From Sva-07 sp963715825 (lineage in GTDB: Bacteria > Actinomycetota > Acidimicrobiia > Acidimicrobiales > Ilumatobacteraceae), in assembly GCA_963715825.1 (NCBI GenBank), contig CAVQSI010000041.1, positions 1-64,000 of the forward strand: DNA of 64,000 bases, written 5' to 3'. Every line of letters begins with the position of its first letter. Position 1 is the stretch's first letter. Under the pieces are notes generated by a model that ran no database searches, was not told the DNA's origin, and worked only from the letters and a program-made list of their open reading frames with translations. Below, piece after piece: positions 55,044 through 63,961 of the stretch. The translations under genes and the position numbers were made by a program.

Positions 55044-55779
55044 CACGGCGGACACCGCACCGAGCACACCAACCACGATTCCCGAACTGTTGCTGGCGCT
55101 CCAGGCCGTCGACACTCAGGCCGATCAACTCGGTCATCGTCGTGAACGTTCGCCGTTGCACGACGACCTTGCCAGCGCCACCGCGGCGATGCGCACCTGG
55201 GAGCAACAGCGAGCAGCGCTGCGCTCGCGCATCGACGAACTCGGCGTGTCGATCGAGCAGGCCGAAGCGCGCGGCGCCGAGCTGCTCGCCCACCGTCAAC
55301 GGCTCGAACAGCAGATGAAGACCGTGATCGCGCCGCGCGAGGCCGAGGCGTTGATGCACGAGATGGCCACGCTGACCGAGCAGATCGACGACCTCGACGT
55401 CCACGAACTCGAATCGCTCGAGGAGCAAGCGACGCTCGACGATCGGCTCGCCGAGCACTTGGGTGGCGAGGAACAGCTCCGCGAGCACCAACGACAGGCC
55501 GACAACGCGCTGGCCGCCGAGGTGGGCGACATCGATGGCGAACTCGCAACGCTCGCCGAGCGGCGGATCGAGCTACGCGGGCAGCTGACCGAGGCGCTGC
55601 TCGCCACCTACGACCGCAAGCGGGCGGCGCTCGGTGTTGCCGTCGCGCCGTTGGTCGGCAAGCAGTGCCAGGGATGCCACCTGGAGTTGTCCGCGGCCGA
55701 GATCGACACCGTGAAGGACGAGGCGGCCGCCACTGGCGTCACCGATTGTCCCGACTGCGGTCGGCTCCTCATCGTCTGA
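55036..55779 (+). CDS. Coiled-coil protein with C4 zinc ribbon
   Basis: A 247-residue protein. A long helical, Gln/Glu/Arg-rich coiled coil (about residues 15-195) ends in a zinc ribbon with two CxxC pairs (KQCQGCHLEL near 211 and TDCPDCGRLLIV near 239). This is the widespread bacterial C4-zinc-ribbon family, linked to DNA or RNA processing in some species; its job is not firmly set. It overlaps the PBP gene by eight bases, so the two are cotranscribed. Confidence 0.88.
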   Translation: MSDTADTAPSTPTTIPELLLALQAVDTQADQLGHRRERSPLHDDLASATAAMRTWEQQRAALRSRIDELGVSIEQAEARGAELLAHRQRLEQQMKTVIAPREAEALMHEMATLTEQIDDLDVHELESLEEQATLDDRLAEHLGGEEQLREHQRQADNALAAEVGDIDGELATLAERRIELRGQLTEALLATYDRKRAALGVAVAPLVGKQCQGCHLELSAAEIDTVKDEAAATGVTDCPDCGRLLIV

Positions 55780-55797
55780 CGCGCGAATCGATCGATC

Positions 55798-56286
55798 GTG
55801 TTCTTCTGGTTCATCGGCACGGCCGTCGTCACCGTCGGCGTCGTGTTCCGCGACCCTCGCTTCGACTACCGGCTCCTGATCGTCGGATCGGTCCTCCCGA
55901 TCGCCGACGGCCTCGCCGGGAGTGCCCGGCCCTTGCACAGCGTGACGGTGAGTGTGGCGCTGCTCGCTGCGCTGATGATCGCCACTGCCGGGCGCAAGCC
56001 GATCCGCAAGCTCCTGCTCGGTCTGCCGATCGGGATGATTCTGCACCTCGTGTTCAGCGGAGCGTGGAACGACACCGAGGTCTTCTGGTGGCCGTTCTTC
56101 GGGTTCGAGTTCGACGGCGCGCCGTCGCCGGTCCTCTATCGCGGCTGGTGGAGTCTGGTGCTGGAGGCGTTCGGTGTGGTGATCTGTGTCTGGCTGTGGC
56201 GCCACAACCACCTCGGCGATCGAGACCGCCGAGCGGTGTTTCTCCGCAACGGTCAGCTCGACGCCGTACCGGAGCGTTTCGGTTGA
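55798..56286 (+). CDS. Small polytopic membrane protein, hydrolase-like
   Basis: A 162-residue membrane protein with three or four hydrophobic segments. The stretches DYRLLIVGSVLPIADGL, RPLHSVTVSVALLA and LGLPIGMILHLVFSGAWND, with conserved Asp and His in the membrane boundary, recall integral-membrane metal-dependent hydrolases of the YdjM type, but the likeness is partial. The GTG start lies 18 bases after the zinc-ribbon gene, suggesting the same operon. Confidence 0.7.
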   Translation: MFFWFIGTAVVTVGVVFRDPRFDYRLLIVGSVLPIADGLAGSARPLHSVTVSVALLAALMIATAGRKPIRKLLLGLPIGMILHLVFSGAWNDTEVFWWPFFGFEFDGAPSPVLYRGWWSLVLEAFGVVICVWLWRHNHLGDRDRRAVFLRNGQLDAVPERFG

Positions 56287-56325
56287 CACGTCCATGGCAC
56301 CTGTCGCTGTGGGACACTTCGTGAC

Positions 56326-56910
56326 GTGTTGATTCTCGTGCGTCACGGCCGTACCCAGGCGAATCTGGAGGGACGACTGCAGGGTCGCCTCGACCAGGAT
56401 CTCGACGACCGCGGCCGTCAGCAGGCGATCTCGGTCGCCGCCTACGTGCAGGATCGGGTCGAGGTCGACTTCGTGGTGTCGAGCCCGCTGAAGCGGGCGA
56501 TGCAGACCGCCGTCGCGTTCGGCCGGCCGGTGGAGGTCGACGACCGCTGGATGGAGCTCTCCTACGGCGAGTACGAGGGCACGCCGCACGCCGACGTCCC
56601 CTCCGAGGTGTGGTCACGATGGCGCGACGACCCCGACTTCACGCCGCAGGGCGGCGAGTCACTCGCCGAACTCGATCGGCGGGTGCGTGGGGTCTGCGAC
56701 GAGCTGCTCGAGCGAGCCGCCGCCGCGAACGTCGTGGTCGTCAGTCACGTGTCGCCGATGAAATCGGCGGTCGCCTGGGCGCTCGGCGTCGACATCGGCA
56801 TCTCGTTCAACTGCCATCTCGACCACGCTTCGGTGTGTCGGATCGCCATCCGCGGCGATCGACCGATCCTGCAGACCTTCAACGAGACCGCCCCACTCCC
56901 GAACTCGTGA
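56326..56910 (+). CDS. Histidine phosphatase (phosphoglycerate-mutase-like)
   Basis: A 194-residue member of the histidine phosphatase superfamily. The catalytic LVRHGRTQANLEGRLQGRLD (RHG motif), SSPLKRAMQTA (Arg), ELSYGEYEG (Glu), and the second His in VVSHVSPMKSAVAW are all in place. It could act as a phosphatase on sugar phosphates, nucleotides or a cell-wall precursor. It starts with GTG after the membrane protein gene. The last codons lie in the left arm of a long palindrome. Confidence 0.9.
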   Translation: MLILVRHGRTQANLEGRLQGRLDQDLDDRGRQQAISVAAYVQDRVEVDFVVSSPLKRAMQTAVAFGRPVEVDDRWMELSYGEYEGTPHADVPSEVWSRWRDDPDFTPQGGESLAELDRRVRGVCDELLERAAAANVVVVSHVSPMKSAVAWALGVDIGISFNCHLDHASVCRIAIRGDRPILQTFNETAPLPNS

Positions 56911-56946
56911 ACAACTTCACCTCTCAGAGGTGAAGTTGTTCACGAG
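56904..56946. terminator. 43-base perfect palindrome between convergent genes
   Basis: Left arm 56904-56924 (begins CTCGTGAACAACTTC) and right arm 56926-56946 are exact reverse complements, 21 bases each, with a single C between. Such length and perfection are more than a usual terminator needs, but the position (overlapping the phosphatase stop codon, and 23 bases before the convergent LivK stop) fits a two-way terminator. No T-run is present. Confidence 0.65.
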
Positions 56947-56969
56947 AAGCAGGGATCGACCGGTGAGGG

Positions 56970-58787
56970 TCAGCCGGCGGGGCTGGGGTAGTCCGGCGGG
57001 GTCTCCTCCGGCGGCGGGACCTCGTAAATGGTGACGGCTCCCTCCGGGTCGAACAGCCGGTTCTCCGTCGGCCATTCTCCGGGCAGATAGCGCTGTCCAC
57101 CGTCGACGAAGGCCCACATGCCCGTGCCCTCCTTTCGGATCTCGTCGGGTCCGACCGCTTCGGCATCCCACCAGAACAACGTCGCATCGTCGACGCCGTT
57201 GTAGTCGGTCTCGGGCCAGAAGCCTGCGGCGGTGCCGTAGGTCAGCAGCGGTTGGGTCAACGCAGGCGTCGTGCCGGTGCCCGCGAACAATGCGTCGCGG
57301 AAGCTCTCAGGCGTGAGGTTCGGACCGGTCGCCTGCAGGTTGGCGGCCAGGAACGTGTAGTTCGGCATCAACAGGCCGATGGTGTCCTTGGCCGGCGGTT
57401 CTGCCCCCATGAACCACTGGTAGAGCCCGTAGAAGCCGGCGATCTCCGGGGTGACCGGAACGGCGCCGTGGGTCACGCCGAACGCGTTCGCCCACTGTGC
57501 CTGATCGTAGGTTCGGCCGAACGCGGTCAGGTCCGACAGCGCAGGCGCAGCGATGATCCACTCGGGGAAGTACTCCTGGGCGGTGGCTTCGTTGGTGAGA
57601 TCGCGCGGAGCGATGCCGTCGCTGACGAGGATCACGCTGGTGACGCCTGACGACTTGAGCTTCGCGATGATCTGCGACGCCTGCGCCTGGATCGTGCTCG
57701 GGTCCAGCGTGTACGGCAACGACTCGATGATGTCGGCGCCACCCTCGGTGAGATCGGCCTCGAATGCGGCGGCGATCACCGGAGACTCCGGGCTCGACGA
57801 GATCCAGACGTGCCCGAACGAGCGGGGTGCGGCCTGGAACGCCTCGTCGCCGGCGAACTCGGCGTTGCCGCCGGCGAGCTGCTTCGAGATGAACTCGGTG
57901 GCGTGGGCCCGGCTCTGGGCAGCGCTGATGGCGAGGCCGTACACGTAGGGGTCGCGCTCGGCGTACCACTCCGGCGGCTGACCGGGCGTGCACCCGATGC
58001 ACATCACGTCGCGGGCGGTGAGCTCGTCGGCGAAGGCATTCGTCAGCGCAGGGCCGCCGAGCACGACGAACGGCTCGAAGTCCTCGGCGATCCGAACGGC
58101 GTCGGCGCGGGCGGTGACCTCGTCGTTGGCGAGACCGGTGCTCACGTAGGTCTCGAGTTCGATGGTGCGACCGTAGAACTCGTAGAACTGCTCGAACATG
58201 CCGAGCATGTCGCGTGCGGTCTGCTCGGACTCGGCATTCGTGTCGTCGACGCTCACTGCGTCCGACAGGTAGTTGATGATCGGGTCGTCGTCGGGGCCCT
58301 GGTACTGCACGACCTTGATCGTGTCGGCGGTGACGCCGCGGGTGGTTTCGCCACCGTTGTCGCCGTCGAACGGTGCGTAGCACTCAGGTGCGAAGAACCA
58401 CTTGACCGCCAGGTTGCCCGTGTCGGTGTCGCAGCGCTCGTCCCACGCCACCTCGATGCCCTGCTCTTCGGCCTGGCTGAACGACAGCGGGAAGGTGATG
58501 TCGCCGCCGCCGCCGCCTCCGCCATCGGGCTCGGTGCTGTCGGGTTCGGTGCCTTCTGGCGTGGTTTCCTCCGGCGCATCGGTCGTGTCCGGCGCGTCGG
58601 TCGCCTCCGGTGCCTCGGTGACCGCGGTGGTCGTGTCGACGGCGGCATCGCCGTCGTCGTCGTCGCCGCCGGTCACCAGGACGATGCCGGCGACTGCTGC
58701 GATGACGAGCACGATCGCTCCGATCGGCCCCCACTTCTTGAGCGTGTTGGACGAGGAGCCCCCGCCCTCTGCCTGTGCTGGTTGCAT
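56970..58787 (-). CDS. Membrane-anchored substrate-binding protein of a Liv-type ABC transporter
   Basis: A 605-residue solute-binding protein. A membrane anchor (WGPIGAIVLVIAAVAGIVLV, about 19-38) is followed by an Asp/Thr/Glu/Pro-rich linker and then a two-lobed type I periplasmic-binding domain (TIKVVQYQGPDDDPIINYL, EPFVVLGGPALTNAF, VTSVILVSDGIAP, TYDQAQWANAFGVTHG). The family binds amino acids, amides, urea or similar small molecules. The linker may span the cell wall, since no lipobox is present. It lies three bases after the fused ATPase gene and shares its operon. Confidence 0.85.
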   Translation of the reverse strand: MQPAQAEGGGSSSNTLKKWGPIGAIVLVIAAVAGIVLVTGGDDDDGDAAVDTTTAVTEAPEATDAPDTTDAPEETTPEGTEPDSTEPDGGGGGGGDITFPLSFSQAEEQGIEVAWDERCDTDTGNLAVKWFFAPECYAPFDGDNGGETTRGVTADTIKVVQYQGPDDDPIINYLSDAVSVDDTNAESEQTARDMLGMFEQFYEFYGRTIELETYVSTGLANDEVTARADAVRIAEDFEPFVVLGGPALTNAFADELTARDVMCIGCTPGQPPEWYAERDPYVYGLAISAAQSRAHATEFISKQLAGGNAEFAGDEAFQAAPRSFGHVWISSSPESPVIAAAFEADLTEGGADIIESLPYTLDPSTIQAQASQIIAKLKSSGVTSVILVSDGIAPRDLTNEATAQEYFPEWIIAAPALSDLTAFGRTYDQAQWANAFGVTHGAVPVTPEIAGFYGLYQWFMGAEPPAKDTIGLLMPNYTFLAANLQATGPNLTPESFRDALFAGTGTTPALTQPLLTYGTAAGFWPETDYNGVDDATLFWWDAEAVGPDEIRKEGTGMWAFVDGGQRYLPGEWPTENRLFDPEGAVTIYEVPPPEETPPDYPSPAG

Positions 58788-58790
58788 GAT

Positions 58791-61781
58791 CTACTCCGTT
58801 CCCCCTGATCGGGTGATCGCGGCACCGGAAGTGCCGAGGTATGACTCGATGACGTCTGGATGGGCCAGAACGTCCGCTGGCGACCCGGTCGCAATGACCA
58901 GACCCTGTTCGAGTGCGAGCAGCCGGTCGGACACGTCGGACACGAACGGGATGTCGTGTTCGACGATGACCAGGCTCGCGCCCATCTCGTCGCGCAGCCG
59001 TCGGATGACCGGCGCCAGCGCTTCCACCTCCCGCTGAGCGATACCCGAGGTGGGCTCGTCCAACAGGATCACCGCCGGCCGGTGCGCCACGAGGCACGCC
59101 AGATCGACGACACGTCGGGTGCCGGTGGACAGCTCCCGGACGAACTTGTGGCGGTACTCGCCGAGACCCATCAGTTCGATCAACTCGTCGACGCGCATCG
59201 CGACGTGCTGTTCGGAATCGACCACCATCGGAAGGTGCAGGGCGGCGACCACGATGCTGCGGCTGCCGACGAAGCGCTCCTGCGCCACGGCGAGGGTCTC
59301 GGCAACCGTCAACTCGGGGAAGAGTCGGGCGTCCTGGAACGAGCGGCCGAGCCCCATCGAGGCGCGGCCCGCCGAGTTCAACGACGTGATGTTGCGGCCG
59401 TTGAGCACGATCTGGCCGGTTTCGAGCGGTGTGAAGCCGGAGATCAGGTCGAACACCGTGGTCTTGCCGGCGCCGTTCGGGCCGATCACCCCGACGATCT
59501 CGCGGGGCCACACGTCGAACGTGGCGCCGTTGACGGCGCGGATGCCGCCGAAGGTGACCGACAGCTCGGTGACCGACAGCACCGGCGACTCGGTGCGGTC
59601 GATGACCGCCCGGTCGAGCGCCCCGATCCCCGACCCGTTCGCCGAGCCGTCGGGGTCGTGGTGGCCGTTTCCGTCGACGTCGTCGCCGTGCGCGGCCGAC
59701 AGGAACACCGATCGCAGCAGGTCGGGTCGCTCCAGCAATTCCGCGGTGGGGCCGTCGAAGCGGATCGTGCCGCGCTCCATGAAGTACGCCCGCTCGGCAA
59801 CCGTCAGCGCGACATTGACGCTCTGCTCGACCAGCACCACGGTGACACCGTCGTCGGCCATGCGGCGCACGATCGGCAGGAGCTGTCCGACCACGACCGG
59901 CGCGAGCCCGAGCGACAGCTCGTCGATCAGCAGCACCTTCGGGCGCATCACGAAGCTCATCGCCAGCGCCAGCATCTGCTGCTGGCCGCCCGACATGTTC
60001 GCCGCGGGGGAGTCGAGCCGGTCGGCGAGCACCGGGAACATTGCAAGGACCTCGGCGGTCGCGGCCTCGACGCCCGCAGGGTCGCGGCGGTTGGTCCAGC
60101 CGGCGAGCTCCAGGTTCTCCTTGACCGTGAGCGAGCCGAACACGCCCTGGCCGCCGGGCATCTGCACGATGCCGAGCGCCGCGATCTCGTTGGGCGGAGC
60201 GTGGGTGATGTCGCGTCCGTCGAGCACGATCGCGCCGCGGTCGGCCTCGACGATGCCGCTGATCGACTTCAACAGCGTCGACTTGCCGGCGCCGTTGGTG
60301 CCGAGCAGGGCGACCACTTCGCCCTCGTCGAGGCGCAGATCGATGCCGTGGAGCACGGTGCGGTTGTCGTAGCCGGCCTCGACGCCCTTGAGCAGCAGGA
60401 GGCTGGTGTGGCCCTGGCGACGGTCGTAGAGCACCTCGGAGCGGGCGGCGGCCGACTGCCACACCTGAGCGATGTCCTCGTCGATCACGTCGGCCACGCT
60501 GCGCAGAATCAGGCTGCCGATGACGAACATCGGGATCATCACGAGCATGCCGATCTCGATCGACCAGTTGTCGGCAATCCAGCCGATCACCGGGAGCACG
60601 AACAAGCCGGGGATGACCCACAGCGACCCGATCGCGAAGCCGGTCGCCCGAGCCCGAGGCGGAATCGCCAGGGAGAGCGCGGCGAGCACACCGGGGCCGA
60701 TGATCGCCAACGACGCCGAGATGACACAGTTGAGCGCCACGGCGATGAACACGTTGGGGGCGAAGGCGAAGCCCGCGGACGCCACGGATGTCAGCATCGC
60801 CACCGATGCCACGAACCGGATCAGCCCCTTGATGTTGCCGGCGTAGCGTCGGGTGGCGATGCGGGCGCCGAGCACGAGGCCGACGAGTGCGAACGGTTCG
60901 GAGACGGCCGCTGCAACGCCGCGGGCGCGTTCGTCGAGCCCGAACTTCTGGTCGTACAGCAACGAAGCGAGCGTGACGAACCCGATCAGCGAGGTGGCGA
61001 GGAACGGCAGCGCCCACCAGATCCGCTGGAGCGATCGCACCTTGTGGGCGGTGCGCCAGCTCTCGGCGAACGACGGCGACTCCTCCTCGGTGTCGATGAT
61101 CTCCTGGGATGCGCCGGTGGCATGGCGTTCCCAACGACCGCGGACCGGCTCGTTCATCCGCAGGGCGAGCACGGCGAAGATCACCGTGGGGATGACGAAC
61201 ACCAGGAACGGCACACGCCAGTCGAAGTAGAACGCCAGCATGCCGGCCGCCAGCGGGCCGACGAACGCACCGACGGCGTTGGCGGCGCGGTGGAAGCTGT
61301 ACACCCTCGACCGGGACTCGATCGGGTAGTAGTCGGCAATCAGCGAGTTGTGGGTGGGATCGATCACGGCCTTTCCGAGGGCCGATCCCGAGCGGGCGAT
61401 CGTCAACAGGATCAGCCCCGTGGCGAGGCCGGTCATGCCCGAGAACATCGCCCACATCAAGGCGCCACCGAACACCAGGGGGATGCGCTTGGACTTGTCG
61501 GCGTACTGGGCGATCGGGACCTGCAGCGCCAATGCGGCGATCGACGACAGGGCCACGATCGACAAGGCGGTGGAGATGTTGATGTCGAACGACTCGCGGA
61601 TCTCGGGCAGCAGGACGCCGAATGCGGTCCGGTCGAGCTCGTCGACGGCGTTGAGCCCGAACAGGATGAGCAGCGGGAACGCGGCCTCGCCGCCGCACAG
61701 GTCGGTCATCCACTGCTTGGGGTGGCGCACGCCGTAGGCGAACCGCTTGACGACGTGGGCTGACTGGTCGGGTGCGGTCAT
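58791..61781 (-). CDS. Triple fusion: MFS transporter plus two Liv-type ABC ATPases
   Basis: A 996-residue protein. Residues 1-445 are an MFS transporter with about 12 hydrophobic segments (FGLNAVDELDRTAFGVLLPE; IAQYADKSKRIPLVFGG; GKAVIDPTHNSLIADYYPIE). Residues about 465-700 form a LivF-like ATPase (GTNGAGKST near 493, MSGGQQQM, VLLIDELSLGLAP). Residues about 735-985 form a LivG-like ATPase (GPNGAGKTT near 765, RSFQDARLFPELT, ELSTGTRRV instead of LSGGQ, VILLDEPTSG). Both ATPases look complete. The frame is continuous with no stop at the junctions. It overlaps the LivHM gene by four bases (ATGA). Substrate-binding and permease genes adjoin, so the ATPases power that transporter; the MFS half is unexplained. 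Confidence 0.88.
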   Translation of the reverse strand: MTAPDQSAHVVKRFAYGVRHPKQWMTDLCGGEAAFPLLILFGLNAVDELDRTAFGVLLPEIRESFDINISTALSIVALSSIAALALQVPIAQYADKSKRIPLVFGGALMWAMFSGMTGLATGLILLTIARSGSALGKAVIDPTHNSLIADYYPIESRSRVYSFHRAANAVGAFVGPLAAGMLAFYFDWRVPFLVFVIPTVIFAVLALRMNEPVRGRWERHATGASQEIIDTEEESPSFAESWRTAHKVRSLQRIWWALPFLATSLIGFVTLASLLYDQKFGLDERARGVAAAVSEPFALVGLVLGARIATRRYAGNIKGLIRFVASVAMLTSVASAGFAFAPNVFIAVALNCVISASLAIIGPGVLAALSLAIPPRARATGFAIGSLWVIPGLFVLPVIGWIADNWSIEIGMLVMIPMFVIGSLILRSVADVIDEDIAQVWQSAAARSEVLYDRRQGHTSLLLLKGVEAGYDNRTVLHGIDLRLDEGEVVALLGTNGAGKSTLLKSISGIVEADRGAIVLDGRDITHAPPNEIAALGIVQMPGGQGVFGSLTVKENLELAGWTNRRDPAGVEAATAEVLAMFPVLADRLDSPAANMSGGQQQMLALAMSFVMRPKVLLIDELSLGLAPVVVGQLLPIVRRMADDGVTVVLVEQSVNVALTVAERAYFMERGTIRFDGPTAELLERPDLLRSVFLSAAHGDDVDGNGHHDPDGSANGSGIGALDRAVIDRTESPVLSVTELSVTFGGIRAVNGATFDVWPREIVGVIGPNGAGKTTVFDLISGFTPLETGQIVLNGRNITSLNSAGRASMGLGRSFQDARLFPELTVAETLAVAQERFVGSRSIVVAALHLPMVVDSEQHVAMRVDELIELMGLGEYRHKFVRELSTGTRRVVDLACLVAHRPAVILLDEPTSGIAQREVEALAPVIRRLRDEMGASLVIVEHDIPFVSDVSDRLLALEQGLVIATGSPADVLAHPDVIESYLGTSGAAITRSGGTE

Positions 61782-63961
61782 GTCGTGCGCTGCTCCACGG
61801 TTGCCAGGTCGACGTCGTCACTCGTCGGTTCGGGGTCGGGGCCGGAGCCGTTCGTGTGCGCTGACGGATCTGCGGCGCTCACGGTCGGCTCGTCGAGGAA
61901 TGGCTCGTCGACGAGCGGCGCAGTCGCAGGGTCGTCGGGATCGATGCCCGTGCGGCGCAGCACGACCGTCACGTACCAGTCGCGGATCTTGATCACGAGG
62001 CTGGCGAGACCGCCGGGGATGATCAGCAAGACGATCAGCACGCCGAGCGCCGACGACAGCAGCCGCCACTCGGGTGAGGTGATGAACCACTCGCTGCCCT
62101 TCAGGAACACGGCACCGAGCACCCCGCCGAACAGGGCGCCGAGGCCCCCGACGACCGACGCGGTGAACACTTCGAGGCTGACCGCTGCGCCGTAGCTGGC
62201 GAGATCGAAGCTCTGGCTGAGATGCACGAAGAGCCCGCCGGCGATTCCGGCCACGAACCCCGAGGTGATGAACGCCGTCAGTTTCACCGGGACCGGCGAC
62301 ACGGAGAACGCCTGGGCCGCCAGTTCGTTCTCGCGCAGGGCGACGATCGCGCGTCCGGTGCGGCTGTGGCGGACACCTCGCAGGGCCAGGTACACCAGGG
62401 CGAGCACGACGAGCGAGTACACGTAGAACCGCGTCGGCGTCGACACGTCGATGCGTCCGAACAACGGGAGGCGCTCGATTCGCTCCTGGGGGACCCAGTC
62501 GAAGAACTGCCGGTTGAGCAACCACGAGTTGACCGCCAGCGCGAACACGAGCGTGGTGACAGCCAGATAGAGGCCGCGCAGCCGAAGCGCCGGCAGGCCG
62601 ACGACGAGGGCGGCGATCGCGCCGGCGACGCCGCCGAGCAGCAGCGCCAGCGACATGTCGATGCCCCAGCTGATCGTGGCCTTGCCGCTCACGGCGGCGC
62701 CGATCGCGACGAACGCCATCTGGCCGAGCGAGATCTGTCCGGCCCAGCCCGACAGCACCACGAGCGACAACCCGATCACAGCGAACACCACGACCGCGGT
62801 CGCCTTGATGATCTGATCGGTGCGCAGGAGCAGCGGGATCAGCGCGAGGCCGACGAGGATGAGTGCCGCAGTGCTCCATCGCAGGAGGCGGACGAGCGGG
62901 AGCCGGACCACCCAGGGCTGGAGCGCGCGCACCTCGTCGGCCAGGCGCCATGCGGCAGCCTCGTCGCGGTCGGCGCGTCCGTACTGTCGGCGTTGGAGCA
63001 GCAGCGCCACGAGGACGGCGGCACCGAGGATCGGGGTGACGAGCAGCGGGCTGCTCGCGTTCCACGCCACGCCGTACTCGAGCACACCGAGGGCGACGGC
63101 GGTGGTGGCGACCGTGGGGAGGTGCCGGAGGCGGCCGATCACGAGCGCGGCGAGAGCGAGCACGAGCGTCGAGAGGCTGAGCGCGGCCCCGAGTGGGATG
63201 CCGAGGATGCCGGCACGCAGGAACAGCGCCAGGAACGACAGGGCGGCGGCGATCGCCCACACCAGCGTGGACAGCCAGGCGACGGGGATGCCGAGCATCA
63301 AGGCCCGCTCGCTGCGCTCGGCCGAACCGCGGATGGCGGTGCCGAGGCGGGTGGTGCCGAGGAACACCGCCACCGCAACCATGGCGAGCGGAGCGACGAT
63401 CAGGGCGATCAGGTCGTTGGCCGACAGGATGAACGTGCCGATCGTGAGCTTCCAGTCGACCGGCGGGGGAATGCGCTGTGAGGCGGCGCTCTGGTCCCAC
63501 ATCTGGGGCACGAGGAGAGCGAGCACCGCAAGGAGTTGCGTGATCCCGATGGTGGCGACGGTGAGGACGAGACGCGACGCTTTGGCGAACCGTCGCACGA
63601 AGGCGAGCTCGACGATCACCCCCAACGCGATCGCGGCAGCGAGGCCGACCCCGAAGCCGAACAGGTAGGGGAGCCCGGAGAACACGATCAGGCCGACGGC
63701 GAGCGAGGTCGGCACGAACCCGAGGTCGGCCTGGGCGAAGTTGATCACCCGGTTGGCGCGGTACACGAGTGCCATGCCCATCGCGAGCAGCGCGGTGAGC
63801 AGGCCGAGGATGACACCGCGCACCCAGGCGCCGGCCGGCATGCCGAAGAACACCAACTGGACCGCCACGAGCGCGAAGGCGGGCAGCAGCTGCCAAGCGG
63901 AACGTTGCAGTTGCGTGAGGCTCAGGCCCCTCGAAGACACCCCCATGTCGCTCAGCAACAT
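61778..63961 (-). CDS. Fused LivH-LivM ABC permease
   Basis: A 727-residue permease made of both branched-chain-type halves. Residues about 35-325 resemble LivH (GLLTALLAMGMALVYRANRV, NFAQADLGFVPTSLAVG, LTVATIGITQLLAVLA). Residues about 365-660 resemble LivM (VFAVIGLSLVVLSGWAGQIS, LGQMAFVAIGAAVSG, LPALRLRGLYLAVTTLVFA, NELAAQAFSVSPVPVK, GGLGALFGGVLGAVFLKGSEW). Usually these are two proteins. The acidic C-terminal tail is cytoplasmic. First gene of the operon in the window. ATG 63961 is taken; ATG 63946 is possible. The promoter would lie in the last 39 bases or beyond the window. Confidence 0.9.
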   Translation of the reverse strand: MLLSDMGVSSRGLSLTQLQRSAWQLLPAFALVAVQLVFFGMPAGAWVRGVILGLLTALLAMGMALVYRANRVINFAQADLGFVPTSLAVGLIVFSGLPYLFGFGVGLAAAIALGVIVELAFVRRFAKASRLVLTVATIGITQLLAVLALLVPQMWDQSAASQRIPPPVDWKLTIGTFILSANDLIALIVAPLAMVAVAVFLGTTRLGTAIRGSAERSERALMLGIPVAWLSTLVWAIAAALSFLALFLRAGILGIPLGAALSLSTLVLALAALVIGRLRHLPTVATTAVALGVLEYGVAWNASSPLLVTPILGAAVLVALLLQRRQYGRADRDEAAAWRLADEVRALQPWVVRLPLVRLLRWSTAALILVGLALIPLLLRTDQIIKATAVVVFAVIGLSLVVLSGWAGQISLGQMAFVAIGAAVSGKATISWGIDMSLALLLGGVAGAIAALVVGLPALRLRGLYLAVTTLVFALAVNSWLLNRQFFDWVPQERIERLPLFGRIDVSTPTRFYVYSLVVLALVYLALRGVRHSRTGRAIVALRENELAAQAFSVSPVPVKLTAFITSGFVAGIAGGLFVHLSQSFDLASYGAAVSLEVFTASVVGGLGALFGGVLGAVFLKGSEWFITSPEWRLLSSALGVLIVLLIIPGGLASLVIKIRDWYVTVVLRRTGIDPDDPATAPLVDEPFLDEPTVSAADPSAHTNGSGPDPEPTSDDVDLATVEQRTT

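Noticed and set aside
58860..61763. 967-codon plus-strand frame opposite the triple fusion
   Set aside because: His/Asp/Arg-rich antisense shadow with no motif.
58384..61821. 1145-codon minus-strand frame overlapping the triple-fusion gene
   Set aside because: Arg/Pro/Ala-rich translation typical of an off-frame in GC-rich DNA; the overlapping 996-codon frame carries all MFS and ATPase motifs.
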